64,000 nucleotides of DNA from Toxotes chatareus (Eukaryota > Chordata > Actinopteri > Toxotidae), in the NCBI GenBank assembly GCA_016801885.1, contig CM028886.1:1463001-1527000 (forward strand). Direction: 5' to 3'. Positions 11,430 to 23,000 of the stretch are shown here, one piece after another; position 1 is the first letter of the stretch, and each line of letters opens with the position of its first letter. Below the pieces are notes generated by a model. The model worked only from the letters and a program-made list of their open reading frames with translations. It was not told the origin of the DNA and made no database searches. A program made the translations under genes and the position numbers.

Positions 11430-12436
11430 GGGACGTAAAGGCGAGCTAACGCTTCTACGTTAGTATGTTAACGGGACCTTATTTTCCCAGGTGAGACCAA
11501 ATGCTCCTGAAATACTCTGACAGCCACTGACTAGCTCTAAAAATCGAGCGCTTTATGGCGCGAATCCGTTGCTTTTCATTTCAGAAACGCTTGTAGCGTT
11601 TCGCCGTTAGCCACCGCAGCTAGCTGGCACTTCCACATGTAGCGTGCCGAGGCGTTCGCGTGCTCCCCGTAATTTCTGCTTTCCACCGGTCGAAGTTTAA
11701 CAACAGTTGCTGCAGTCCCACAAATTGAGAGGCCGAGTCATCGTATACGCTCAGTTGGCATTTTGTTCGCTACACCCTGATAAAACTAATTCAGTTTAAT
11801 ACAGCAGTTCTTCAATAAATGCTTCTTCCGTGGAAGTTATAATTGTTTGTGTTGTAGAGAACGTATAGAGGTGTTGATTCAACTATATGGTCATTTTGGA
11901 GGATGTCGTTTGTGGTACTGTTGAACTGTATTGTGCAAAACTAACTGGTGTTTCAATTATTTTGCTTAAACCTAAATTACAGAAACACCTCTCTGAGTAA
12001 TCTAATATAGTTCAAAACTGGCACAAAACTACATCCTCCAAAATGACCACACAGCTGAATCTACAGTTCCGGTAAACAGTCTGAATACAAAACTGAACAT
12101 AATAACCTTCCACGAAGGAGGAGCAGTTGTAGCTCGGTGTGCCTAATAAACTGCCACCTGAGTGAATGTCTTTGGTAGCCGTTCGGGGATGTTTTTGGTG
12201 ATCCAGGATCATTATTTAAAAATAACACCCTAAAGACAAAAATTTCTCTGTACATAGAGATACATACATTGACAGACAAGACACGGAATTTAAAATAAAT
12301 ATGTATAAAAGGAAATCAAACAAATCAAGTCAAATGTATTTCCCGTTAGCGTATCTGACATTTCCCAGCGTCTGATTGTCCGCGAAGGCAGCATGACCCG
12401 GATGACGACGGTTTGTTTTCGGGAGGAAGTGGAGGC
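11430..12436. promoter_or_regulatory. Shared divergent promoter region of mettl25b and isg20l2
   Basis: The mettl25b start codon lies at 11429 (-). A probable first exon of isg20l2 ends at a CAGCAG|GTCTGG donor at 12465 (+). The DNA next to both is CpG-containing and unmethylated-promoter-like (11440-11720 and 12360-12470). GGGAGGAAGTGG at 12421-12432 resembles an ETS site. The middle (11750-12162) is filled by a fold-back mobile element, so the two core promoters are probably separate on either side. Transcription starts are not visible and are inferred from gene layout. Confidence 0.5.
11750..12162. mobile_element. Fold-back (palindromic) MITE-like element, about 0.41 kb
   Basis: The two halves are imperfect inverted copies of each other. 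The left arm starts CTCAGTTGGCA and the right arm ends TGCCACCTGAG. Inside, TGGTCATTTTGGAGGATGT at about 11889-11907 is matched by its reverse complement at about 12032-12050; further in, GGTGTTTC (11948-11955) pairs with GAAACACC (11981-11990). The right end contains GTGTGCCTAATAAACTG, a diverged form of the Tc1-like terminus GTGTACCTAATAAAGTGGCC. No transposase is present. The element was probably mobilised by a Tc1-type transposase (inference). Confidence 0.7.
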
Positions 12437-12465
12437 ATGGCGGGCGTCCGCACGGCGTGCAGCAG
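12437..12465 (+). other. Possible isg20l2 leader exon with short upstream ORF
   Basis: An ATG at 12437 opens ATGGCGGGCGTCCGC and runs to a good donor (CAGCAG|GTCTGG). If joined to the acceptor TTGCAG at 13441, the frame continues a few codons and stops at about 13458, giving a 15-codon upstream ORF before the main start at 13597. It could regulate translation, or could simply be leader sequence. The exon is predicted only from splice motifs. Confidence 0.35.
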
Positions 12466-13596
12466 GTCTGGTTTTACCTTTCAGAAAGTTATTTTCAGAT
12501 GTTACCTAACAGGGAATCTCTCGGTGTCAACTCGTCCATGTTCGCAGACCTGCTGAGACGAATTTCCCGTGAACAGATAATCACATCCGGTCACCGACAA
12601 CCGCCGAATTAGCAAGAGTCGTCAGCGAGCTAACACCAACATCCGTCTGCTAACACACAAATCAAAAGCGAAAGTCAGGTGTAGCTGCGGAAAACAGATG
12701 GTTTCTTTTTATTATTATTATTTTTTAAACAATTTCGAGCTAATTAAGACATTAATTGTGTCTTTCATTTTTTTTTAAACACGGTTTTGTGTCGGTATCT
12801 TGTAAATCACCAGTACAGCAGTGTGTGAGACGAAGTCTGTGTGAATGTGTGTTATTTCAGCTCAGGAAGTTAATTACAACAACAAATGTGGAAGAACCCG
12901 CAGGTTTACAGGACGTTACGTGTTTTCTGCCCGTAACACTGAACAACGACATGAAAAATGAAAATGTTCCGATGTGTTCAAGTGCTCTTCTAAAATTCTT
13001 GATTCAGCTTTCAGGTCGGTGAATGGGGCTGAATCGATTAATTGATGATTCCGTAAACATAATAATAGTCTGCAACTATGTTGGCAGTTGATTAATCCTT
13101 TCGGTCATTTATCAAGCACAAATAATGAGGAAAAAGGGTCCAGCTCCTCACATGGTAGAATTTGATGCTTCTTTTTGTCGTATATCATATTAAACCGAAT
13201 ACTTTCCAGTTTAGGACAAAACGGGGCATTTGAACTCCGCACCTGGAAGTTGTGATTAGCATTTAAAAAAAAAAAAAAAAACTATTCTCTGATATTTCAT
13301 AAACCAAATGATTTATTGATTAGTTGAAAACATAGTCATAGATTAATCAAAATTGACATTAAGTGCCAGTTGCAGTTCTACAGTCAGATTCTACAAATAA
13401 AGCCAGGGTTTGATGATGCTGTGTTTGTGTTTGTCTTGCAGGTCAATGCATTTGAACTGATTTCAGCTGATATAAACACGACTACGAAGGACGAATACCC
13501 GTTGAGGAAGTCGAAACGAGCAGATTTACATGCTTGTTTTGTGTGAAAGTGCATTGAGAAAACTTTATTTTTTGATTTTGAACTGCGACTGCAGCC

Positions 13597-15441
13597 ATGT
13601 CGAACATCACGATCAACTTGTGCTCCTCTGATGAGGCTGCAGAGAGGCAGGCTCCAACAGGAAACCGCAAGAAGAAAAACAAGCCTTTTCATAAAAAGCT
13701 GCAATACTTGGAACAAAAGGGATGTTTGGAGGGTAAACACAAGTACAGCCACCACCGGGGACGGTTCTGGCATGACCAGGCTCCACGCCTCAATGGAGTG
13801 TGCTCAAAGCGCCCTCCGCCTCCCACTTCCACGCCAAATAAAAGTGTACCTCGTCCAGGCAGCGCTTCACACTGTAGCTCCAGGCCTCCAGCGTCCACGC
13901 CCCGTCTGCCTTCCCGGACTTTCACTGTGAACAGCAAAGACAGCCACGTGAAGCCAAAGGAACCTGTGATCTCAGAGTTAGTAACCAGCACCGCCGGCCC
14001 CTCAGGATCAAGCAGCCATAAACCCGCTGCCACATCAGCAGCAATCCCCACCAAGTACCTCGCTATTGACTGTGAGATGGTGGGTGCAGGACCAAAGGGG
14101 CGCATCAGCCAGCTCGCACGCTGCAGTATAGTGTCCTATGAAGGAGACGTTGTTTACGATAAGTTCATCAACCCCGCCATGCCCGTTACCGACTATCGCA
14201 CCCGATGGAGCGGCATCCGGCGCAGCGATCTCGCCAAGGCCACGCCGTACTCCGATGCCCGGAAGGAGGTGAGAAAAAGTCTGACATTTTCACGTACATG
14301 AGGAAGTTTAACGTGGCTGTTATTTTTGGTTTGCATGCTGATTTATCGCAGAGTTTGTCTCTTTGATTAGATCAGTTGTGTCCTCATGCACCAACAGTAT
14401 ATTTACTTTGAAAGAGAAATAAAACTGGGTTAATTTGGCCAAATCAACTGTTAATTACCCTTCAAATTTTAGGCAAATGCATCTCTCACAGTCGAATCGC
14501 AGTTGTATTTTAACCCATCAGTGGGTTGTTGTCTTGTTAGCAGTGTGTAAATTCTCATATTTCTGTTTGAGGAGACGAATATGGCAACTTATTCTGCATA
14601 AATCTTCTTCTGTTGGCAGATACTGAGGCTGCTGATGGGGAAGGTGGTGATTGGCCACGCCGTGCACAACGACTTCAAGGTACTCGGTTACTCTCACCCT
14701 GCTGCCTTGACCAGGGACACGTCCCGAATCCCTCTGCTCAACCTGAAGGCCGGCTTTGCTGAGAATGAGTGTGCTTCACTGAAGAGACTCACCAAAGCCA
14801 TTTTCAACCGTGACATCCAGGTATGGAGGTTTCCACAGTGCCAGCTTCCCTTAGCTAAAAGAGTCTGAACTGAATGATGTCAGTAGCACAACGCTGCGCA
14901 GAGCGAGGCGTTGAATATGATCTGTATTTTGGTAAACCACAAAAAAAGAATGGGAAAGCATCAGTGGCCAGTAGATCACTTTATATAAGCGCCTGAGCAA
15001 ATCCCAACTTAACGTCATTCTCTTATGCATGTTATGAAATTGGCAGCAGAATTCTCTGATATAATAAATAGTGAATGTGATGAGAATCTTTACTGTATTC
15101 ATTTATCAGTAGTTGTAGTAACCCTTAGTAGTTGAATCCACTCTGGTTTGAAGGAAGGGACAGTCAAAAGTCAGAGACGGAGGTCAGCGTGACAGAGGAA
15201 AGGAAGCTCAGCTTAAATGGACTTCACAGAGCTGTGAGAATAATGTTTAACCTGAACCAATAATTCCATCATGATTTAAAAAATGTCTCCGGTGTGATGC
15301 TGAACTCGTCTTCTCTTGTGTTCTCAGGCTGGGAGGAAGGGCCACTCTTCTGTGGAGGATGCTAGAGCCACTATGGAGCTTTACAAAGTGGTGGAGGAGG
15401 AGTGGGAGAGGAGGCTCGCCTCCAAATCGCAGGCCATTTAG
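13597..15441 (+). CDS. isg20l2: ISG20L2, nucleolar DEDDh 3'-5' exoribonuclease
   Basis: Three coding exons (13597-14268, 14620-14820, 15328-15441) give 328 residues, close to the roughly 350 of mammalian ISG20L2. Residues 1-140 are basic and low in complexity (RKKKNKPFHKKLQYLEQ), consistent with nucleolar targeting. The exonuclease domain follows: Exo I is LAIDCEMVG with the catalytic D and E, Exo II is VIGHAVHNDFKVL with the catalytic D, and Exo III is GRKGHSSVEDARATMELY with the H and D. All DEDDh residues are intact. The family trims the 12S rRNA precursor of 5.8S rRNA. The ATG follows a non-coding stretch that begins at the acceptor TTGCAG (ending 13441). The protein ends LASKSQAI. Divergent from mettl25b. 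Confidence 0.93.
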
Positions 15442-18400
15442 TGTCAGGTCTGGTGAGACAACATGGAGTTTACATGAACAGCTGGTGAGGTTTGAACTGA
15501 CTGACTCACTGCAGAGTTACAGGACCAAACGTCCTGTGGATCATCTGTCTACCAGCTGCCTCAAATATTATCACGGGAGTGGACGAACATGAACAACTGC
15601 TGGGTCACACACTTTTCTGTGACCTTGAGTTTTAACAGTTAAATTCATTCTCAGGGTTTTCATTGTTTGAAAAGGTGCATCTGCCACTAGGAGGCAGTCA
15701 CGTTCATTCATTCATTCAAGCTTCCACAGGCTGTTACTGAAATCAGCTGCTCAGCTGTTCCAGGACAGCGTTCGACCCAGAGACGCTCTGACTCCACCAC
15801 AGTGTCCTTTCATCTTGTCTCTAACGGAGCTTCATCATGTGTCAAGTGTCAGTGCAGAGTTTTGGGGTTTTTAATTATCTTTAAGTGAAAATGTGGGACA
15901 GAATACAGAATACTTCCTCATGTAACAGTAAAACAGGATCACGTAAGCTCATAAACACCACAGGTTTAAACTTCAGAATCAAACTTGATGTAGTGAGTAT
16001 CATCCTGGCAAAGTGTTTCCATGCTGCACCTAAATGAAAGCACCAGCTCGCAGCCGGCTGAAACTCCCACATCCCACATCCCACAGAGGACATGACCTCC
16101 ACAGTAGCTGGGGCCCTGATGTTCTCCATATCTCTCCTCCCACAGGCTGTCTACTCGTCATGGTGGCTGATAAAACCAGCGTCCTCTTGGTGATCTGACC
16201 TCTTTCCAATCAGTTCTGGTGAATCAGCCATGGAGGTGCTTTCTTTGAGGGTTTCCTATGCAAAGTCAGACAAGTTCCTTTGTTCCACTGTGCATTCAGC
16301 TCAGTACTTGTGTTTTAATATGAATGGATTGTTAACACATTCATTGATTCATGGCTGTATGGAGCGCCTCACGCAGGACTGTCCTCCCGCAGTTTATCCT
16401 GTGCTGCAGCGAACACTGAGTCTGATTACAGACCTGTTGCCGGGCTGTTCCTGTCAGATAATCAACATTAATAGCGAATTTTGTGTTATTGAAAATGATC
16501 TTGTGTGAATTTCTCCTCATATCAGTTCTCATCTCTCTGTATCAGTACAGCTCAGTCAAATACAAACATCTGTCTTAAATTGTTTCAGAAATCCTAAAAA
16601 ACTGTCATTCGTTGTGTTCTTGTGACAACTTTAACAACCACACACGTTTTCTCCTCACACTGAAACCGGTTTTAGATTCCTTCTGTTTACACATTTAACA
16701 GCAGAGGACCTACAGCCGTGCTAGCAGCTCTGAGGGACTGTGTATGACTATGTTCAGCAGGTATATTTACTTAAAATCTTCCTTCTTGGTGCTGTGGCTC
16801 TAAGATCGAGGCAATTCATGGACTACACTAGATCTTTGATCAGACCTTTGATCTTTTCTGTCCACCTCTAAAAACTCACCTGCCACTTTGATACCGACAG
16901 AACAGACCAGCACCAGGACCAGATGTTTGACTGGACAAACAGCCACCAGGGCTGGTCTGCTGTTTATTTCCCGTTCTCTCCGTGACCAGCCCCTCTCCAC
17001 AGAGCTCCTCCGCGGCGTCATCGGGTTGGTTCTCCTCGGACCTGACTCCAGGGACCATCCTGCACACTGGTGTAAACACACCGTTCTTCCAGAGTCTCGG
17101 GCTGCTCCACTTTCTGTCTCCTCTGGCAAACGTTTGTCCTTAAAGGTGAGAAAATCAGCACTGCTTCCCTGCTGTGAATTCAGCACTGTCACATTATCAC
17201 ACCGTCCTTCCTGAAAAAGCCACACCAGACGCAGCTGCTGGCACAGAGAAGCTGCTTAAAGAGGAAGAAATGCACCAAACCTCACAGGCGACATTCAGCA
17301 CTGACTCGAACAATGATTCACCAGCACGTTCTGGCTTCAACTCAGGTGCAGCCAAAAGTGTCGAGAGCTTTGAGGGAGGTGTTAGTGACTGAGTGAGATT
17401 AGACAGCACCTGTGCAGGTTTGGTTGTTATTAGAAAAGGAATTCAACATTATCCTGCAAGAGTTTCTGGAATGAAGCAAGTGAGTAAGTAGTGTCCTGAA
17501 GTAAAGACAAGTCCTGTGTCTGTCCTTTGTCTGCTGACAAACAGGCAGCTGAAAACCACAGAACCACCACAGAGGATGCCAAAGCATCTGATGGTCACAG
17601 TCTAAGTAGCTGGCAGGGGAGGCCGTGGAATCTCCTGTGCTGGAAATTCCTGAGCCGTGAACTCCACAGTGTTTTAGATCCTCAATAGAAGCCGGGGGAA
17701 AAAACGGCACAGTAGAAATCTGGAAAGTGGGACTGGCTGATAATTAAAAGCCTTTGCTAACATGGAAGGACTGAGTTTAAAAAAAGGCTTTAAATCAGCT
17801 GAATTCTTCTTCCCTCTGTTTAAAGGCTGCTGAGGTCTGGCTGTTGAATGCAGCACTTGTGCTTGTGCTTAAAGGATCAGTTCACCCAAATTATAAAGGA
17901 ACATTTTCTCACTTAACCCCTTGTTGTACTGACCCTTAAAAGGAAAGGACAGTTAAGTGAAATCTGATTTTTATTTTGCTTGCTGTGGCCATCACATTAT
18001 TATTATTATTTTTTTATTACTGACAGATTTTTAGCTTCACCTCTGTATAAAGTGGTTTAGACACTTTGCTAAACTGTCGTCATGCAGCCTGTGAGATCGT
18101 CTGACTGCTTATGTTTTTGGCAGCATTGCCATGTTCCAACATCCCGTTTATTTATTCCTGGTTACTTCCACAGTGATGGAGCACGATGATGGTGCCATGT
18201 TAACGTTTGGTCAACTGATAAAATCTCACCAGGCTTTCATGCTGATGTTGAACGATCTCCCAGTCACCCAGGTCATGTGATGTGTCACCTGTGTCTGCTG
18301 TGTGTTTTCACCCTGGGTGCAATAATTGGGACCGTCTGTCGTTAAAGGCATTCTTAGTGTTGCACTGGATGGTGCGCGCGTGTGTGTGTGCGCGCGCGCG

Positions 18401-19740
18401 TAAACTGAGGCCTTTAGTGATAACTTGGTGTCTCACTCACCTTTGCAGCAACCCCAGACTTACAGACAGGGTTGAGCAAAGCAACATGTGATTTAATCCA
18501 TTCCCTAGTCTAGATTATCCCATACTGTTTATCCCTCCTTAATCTCCTTGTGCCTGGGCAATAATGTGAATAATTTGATTTTATTCCCTGTTATTAGCTC
18601 CATAAGTGAAAGCCAGAGCTTAAACCCAAAAGAGGCTTTGGATTTTCTTCTGTGGCTGTGTTGTGTCTAATATGTTAAAAACAAGATTTTCTCCTTCGCG
18701 TCTGAGGCTGAGAAACAAATGTCAGTGGAAACATCTTCTGGCTCGCTGATCCCCTTCGTAATGCAGACCTTTCTGACTCGTCATTCTGCGCTGTGGATTT
18801 CAATCTTATTATCGACATTTGAAACGAAAGAGGATTAAGTGTACACCTGCTGTATTAATAAGACCTTGAATTACTTGAAAGAGCACCGTTGGTCTCATTA
18901 GGCAGTACAATATGGATTTTATTACCCCCTGGGTCAAGTTTTTGGGCACCTACACTCTGCAGATTACCCCTTCTATACACACACATCACACATTAGTCAC
19001 AGCCCAGCATCAGCCACATGCACATAATTCGTTTTTTATTACCCACTGCCAAGCCATCAGGAATTTGTCCATTTTGCAGGTGTGGTACATACAGTGAGCA
19101 CAGTGTGGGCTGGCAGCAGAAATCTGCTTGTATGTCTGGGATCAATAATGTTCTTCCTGTAGGGACACAGACTTTACACAGAAGTTTCAAGATCAGGTTA
19201 AAAATGCATCATGAAATTAGGAACAGGCAGAACTGTAATTCTGTCCTATGATTTGTGGGGTTTTGCCGTTTCCAGAGGGCGTTCAGGCTCCTAAAGGTAG
19301 ATTCATCTTGTTTCAGTCTGAGTTAATGCTGTTTTCAATTACAGCCCCACTGTAAGATTCATAGAGCTCAGAGATTCATTTATTATTTAAAGCTCCGCTA
19401 ATCAGTATTTTTACATTAAGAATAAATTGTGTGTAACATGAAAGGAGTCGCTTGTTGTGACAAACTGACCACTCATGTGAAACTTTCACAGAATTTGACT
19501 TGTGCTGATGTTTTTAAAAACATTAAAGCCCAGATTCAGAGCACATGTCACCTCGCTGTGGGCTTCCTCTGCCCCCTAGTGGCCATTAAAAAGTCCGTTG
19601 TTGCAGCTTTAATGGTGATTTTCAGTTCAGAGATAAAAGTTTGGGGACCTCTGCTTCAGGCTGCGGCTCTTAGCTTTTTCATTCACTGACGGAAAATTGA
19701 AAGATAATTAATAATTGTCCTCTCTGGTCCTCGCTTGTTC
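15442..19740. other. Intergenic between isg20l2 and bcan
   Basis: This holds the isg20l2 3' UTR and the upstream region of bcan. I see no convincing gene. Some open frames around 16800-17400 are more GC-rich than their surroundings, and one minus-strand frame ends at a GTGAGT donor near 16880, but no matching exons were found. In human, CRABP2 and NES lie between ISG20L2 and BCAN; no fatty-acid-binding-protein-like or nestin-like sequence is visible here. Confidence 0.5.
18372..18402. repeat. Alternating CG/GT purine-pyrimidine tract (Z-DNA candidate)
   Basis: The tract runs GTGCGCGCG, then (TG)n, then CGCGCGCGCG, about 30 bases of strict purine-pyrimidine alternation rich in CG steps, which is the classic Z-forming composition. 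It lies about 1.6 kb upstream of the bcan first exon. Confidence 0.75.
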
Positions 19741-20040
19741 GCCCCTCAGTGCGTCCTTCCACCTCATCAGGGATTATGATGTTCCAGGCAGCAGCAGCAG
19801 CAGGAGGAGGAGGAGGAGTGGGGAGGTGTTGGTGCTTTAACACTGCCTTCATCCCAGTTTCTCCTCTCTTCGCCTCCTCTCGTCTTGGCGGTCTGGACGG
19901 ACATAGGTCAAAGCCTCTGTCTCGGTCGGTTTCGCGGCTTCTGGAGGAATCCTGCACCTGCATAAGACCTGCACCTGTCCGGGGTCTTCACGGAGACACG
20001 AGGGACAACTTCTGAAAACCGGGACCGACAGTTGAGTCTG

Positions 20041-23000
20041 ATGAAAATGAAGTAAGTCCGTAACATCTGTTTGATCTTTGCTTTATCTTTGAATGGTGCC
20101 AGTTTAATAACCCGAAATAAATAGAAATGCGTGATGATTCTGCGCATCCACGTCCGAAGTAACGCTGCCAGCATCAGCTGTCACCTGCTGCAGCATCACT
20201 GTGCGATTCCACACACATTCCCCGTGTTTGGGAAAACGCGTGGGCAGGAGAACATACCTGCACCCGAGCCGAGTATCACATGACGCAGACCGGCTCCTTT
20301 CACAGTCTTATACTGGTAATTATTTTATATACTGGGTTGTTGTTAGTGGTTCATCAGTGTGTACACAGTGTTTTAATGTTGTACATGATCAGGGTGGAAG
20401 TAACTGAAGTTGTTGGGCAGTTGAAATTATAAAGTTATTCAGAGTTTTGTATCTACAGGTGTAATAAAAAGTACAGCATTGCCCTCTGACTTTTATTATA
20501 GTAGAATCCAAAATAGAAATAATCATCATGTACCTCAGAACTACATGTTAGTACAGGTTAAATGTACTGTGCTGAACGTGGTTAAGTTCCACTGAAGATG
20601 TTCAGTCTGATCTGTATTCTGGGAATATCTTCATGAGAAATAAGAACTGTGAGAACCACATTAAAAACAAGTTCCATCATAAAAGGAGAGTTTGATGATG
20701 CAGTAATGGAGGAAACTGAACACATGGTCAGTCTGTCCATCATGAAACATGTTAGAATGAACAGTAGCTTGTGTTGGAGTTTTTAATGACAGCACATAGG
20801 AGTATCCAAATACAAAAAAACCTAAATACCATGAAGCCTTATAGCTTTTTTCACCACTGGTATTATTGGAAGGTTTGTGTTCTGGAAATCCACCTGTGGA
20901 GTTCCTGGAAATCAAAATGAAGAGGGCTGATGTCAGCTTCTGAGTTAGAATGGAAATGTTTGGTCTGATGCATTTCTGCATTTGTTTTTGTTGTTTTAAT
21001 TACTATTATAGCTGAGATTTAGTCAATGAAGAGCTGAGGAAATGATGTCTGTTGGTAAGAACAGGATTCAGGATTCAGATCTGCTGAATCCTCCAAAATA
21101 CAGAGATAAATGTTTATAAGTACTGACCTTACTTTGTTACCTGATTCACTGGAAGCACAAGATCTATTCTATAAGTAACTGGAAGGCTGTGTAAAGGTTG
21201 AGGCACAGAAGTAATGAGCTCAGTCCTTTTGTTTTTTGTCCTGAATGAGCTGCAGTTGTCTTTTTGGGAAGACCAGACAAGAGACGGTTATAATAGTCCA
21301 CCCTGCTGGAAAAGGAAGGGAAGGAAGTCCTGAATGAGTTTTTCTAAATCTCGCCTGGACATGATTTCTCTGCTTCTCACTCCATTAAAACACCAAACGT
21401 TCTTACTTTAGAACTTGAAAGCTTTAGTTTTTCAGACGTGTAATCAAGCTGAGCAGTGAGAAATAAAAATGAAGGGAGACGTTTCGGAGTTTCCTAATAG
21501 ACGCCTGCTTCCGTAACATGTGCCGTAGTTTTCAAGCGGTGGCTTTTAGTTTCAAACTTTACCAGCTTGGTTAGTCAGTGACCGATGGTGCCGCTGGCTC
21601 AGTGGGGGCAGCAGGTCATGCAGGCTGTTGTGGTCGCTGCACAGTGGGTTCAGAGGGTGTAGCGTCTCCACAGCAGCAGCAGTAAGTTTCCAGCAGCTCC
21701 TCTGAAATGTGACTCAAACTAAATAATGAGTGCAGACCAGTGCTGTGTTTGCTGCTGTTGTTTTTTCTGTCACCCTGTCTGAGGTATAAGCCCTTATATC
21801 TCACAGCAATTCAGCCTAATCAGCTTATGGTTCACAGACTACCACACACACACACACACACACACACAGTCTAAATGCTGCTGTAGCTAACAGCCATAGT
21901 GTTGTAACTTATGGCTTTTGTCACAAGCTTTGCCGTCCGGCACAGAGTCGGTGGATAACAGCTAATAAGACGTGGCTGCTGCTTGAGGCCGACCGGTGAA
22001 TCGTTCCAGATCGTTCCTGTGAACTTAACGTCTCTCTCAGCTCTCAGTCACGCTGTACAGAGCTTTCCTCCTTTGTGCCACCCTATTCTCCGAGAGGTCC
22101 CCGTTGTTTCCAGCCCTCCCCGGCTGCTCCTTGCTTCCTGTCAGATTGTGTCTGTCAGGGGGGTTTGGGTTGCCCCTGGAGATGGGCAGACCGAGTCATT
22201 CGAGGTGGCGCGATGTGGGACTGGTGGGCCGGTATGATGGAGGAGCTGAAGAGGGGCAAAAGCAGGGTAACAGTGGTGGTTCTTGCCGTGAGAAAGCAGA
22301 GGGGTACAGCGTGTGGGGGGGGCTGGGGTGGTCTTGGCGTTGTGGCTTTTGTGTGGGTGAAAGTCTAGATAGTAGAGGTCACTAGGTTCCTTTGTATTTA
22401 TTGATTCTGGATCATGTACTGAATCCACTTATTGAATCAGAATCCTCTCTAATCGTTTATCAAGTCCTTTCAAGTTTAGGTTATAAAAAAACTGAGACTC
22501 AAAGATTCGGTTTAGATCTGTAATCACTTCATTAAATCACAGTTTTCAGTGACACATCGATAAATGTTCTTAACCTGGAACATTAACCTGAAAATAACCA
22601 AGTTAGTTTTGGCAAATCACCAGTGGAATTACTGTTAATTAGCTGCAGCTGGTATAATGGACTGCCTGCCATTTAAAGCACAGATAATGACAGTCTGTCA
22701 GTTAAAAGGGAGAAGCCCATAAGCTGATTTCACATTACAGATTTGATACGAGGTTCAGTTGCCTCTAAACGTCAGAAACCAACCCCGAGTGAGTGTCACA
22801 GCACGTCCATGTTAACTCTCTCTGGTTGATCGCTGTAGTTCTGCTGTTCATGTTGTGATTGTTACGATAGAAGCAGCTGCAGCTGTGACGATGTTCAGAG
22901 TTAGAAAATCCTGTGTGTGAGTTTTACAAACCGCAGTGCAGCGTTGAACACATTACACTGTGACTCCAGCTGGACCCTCTGGACTGTATCTTAGGACTAT

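Noticed and set aside
16800..17225. Minus-strand open frame with a basic N-terminus and a hydrophobic stretch (KHLVLVLVCSVGIKVAG) ending at a GTGAGT donor
   Set aside because: It looks like a possible first exon of a membrane protein, but no following exon, homology or conserved motif was found, and overlapping frames on the other strand are equally open.
22240..22360. G-rich stretch in bcan intron 1 with several open frames
   Set aside because: The G runs are irregular, and the overlapping frames on both strands have no domain.
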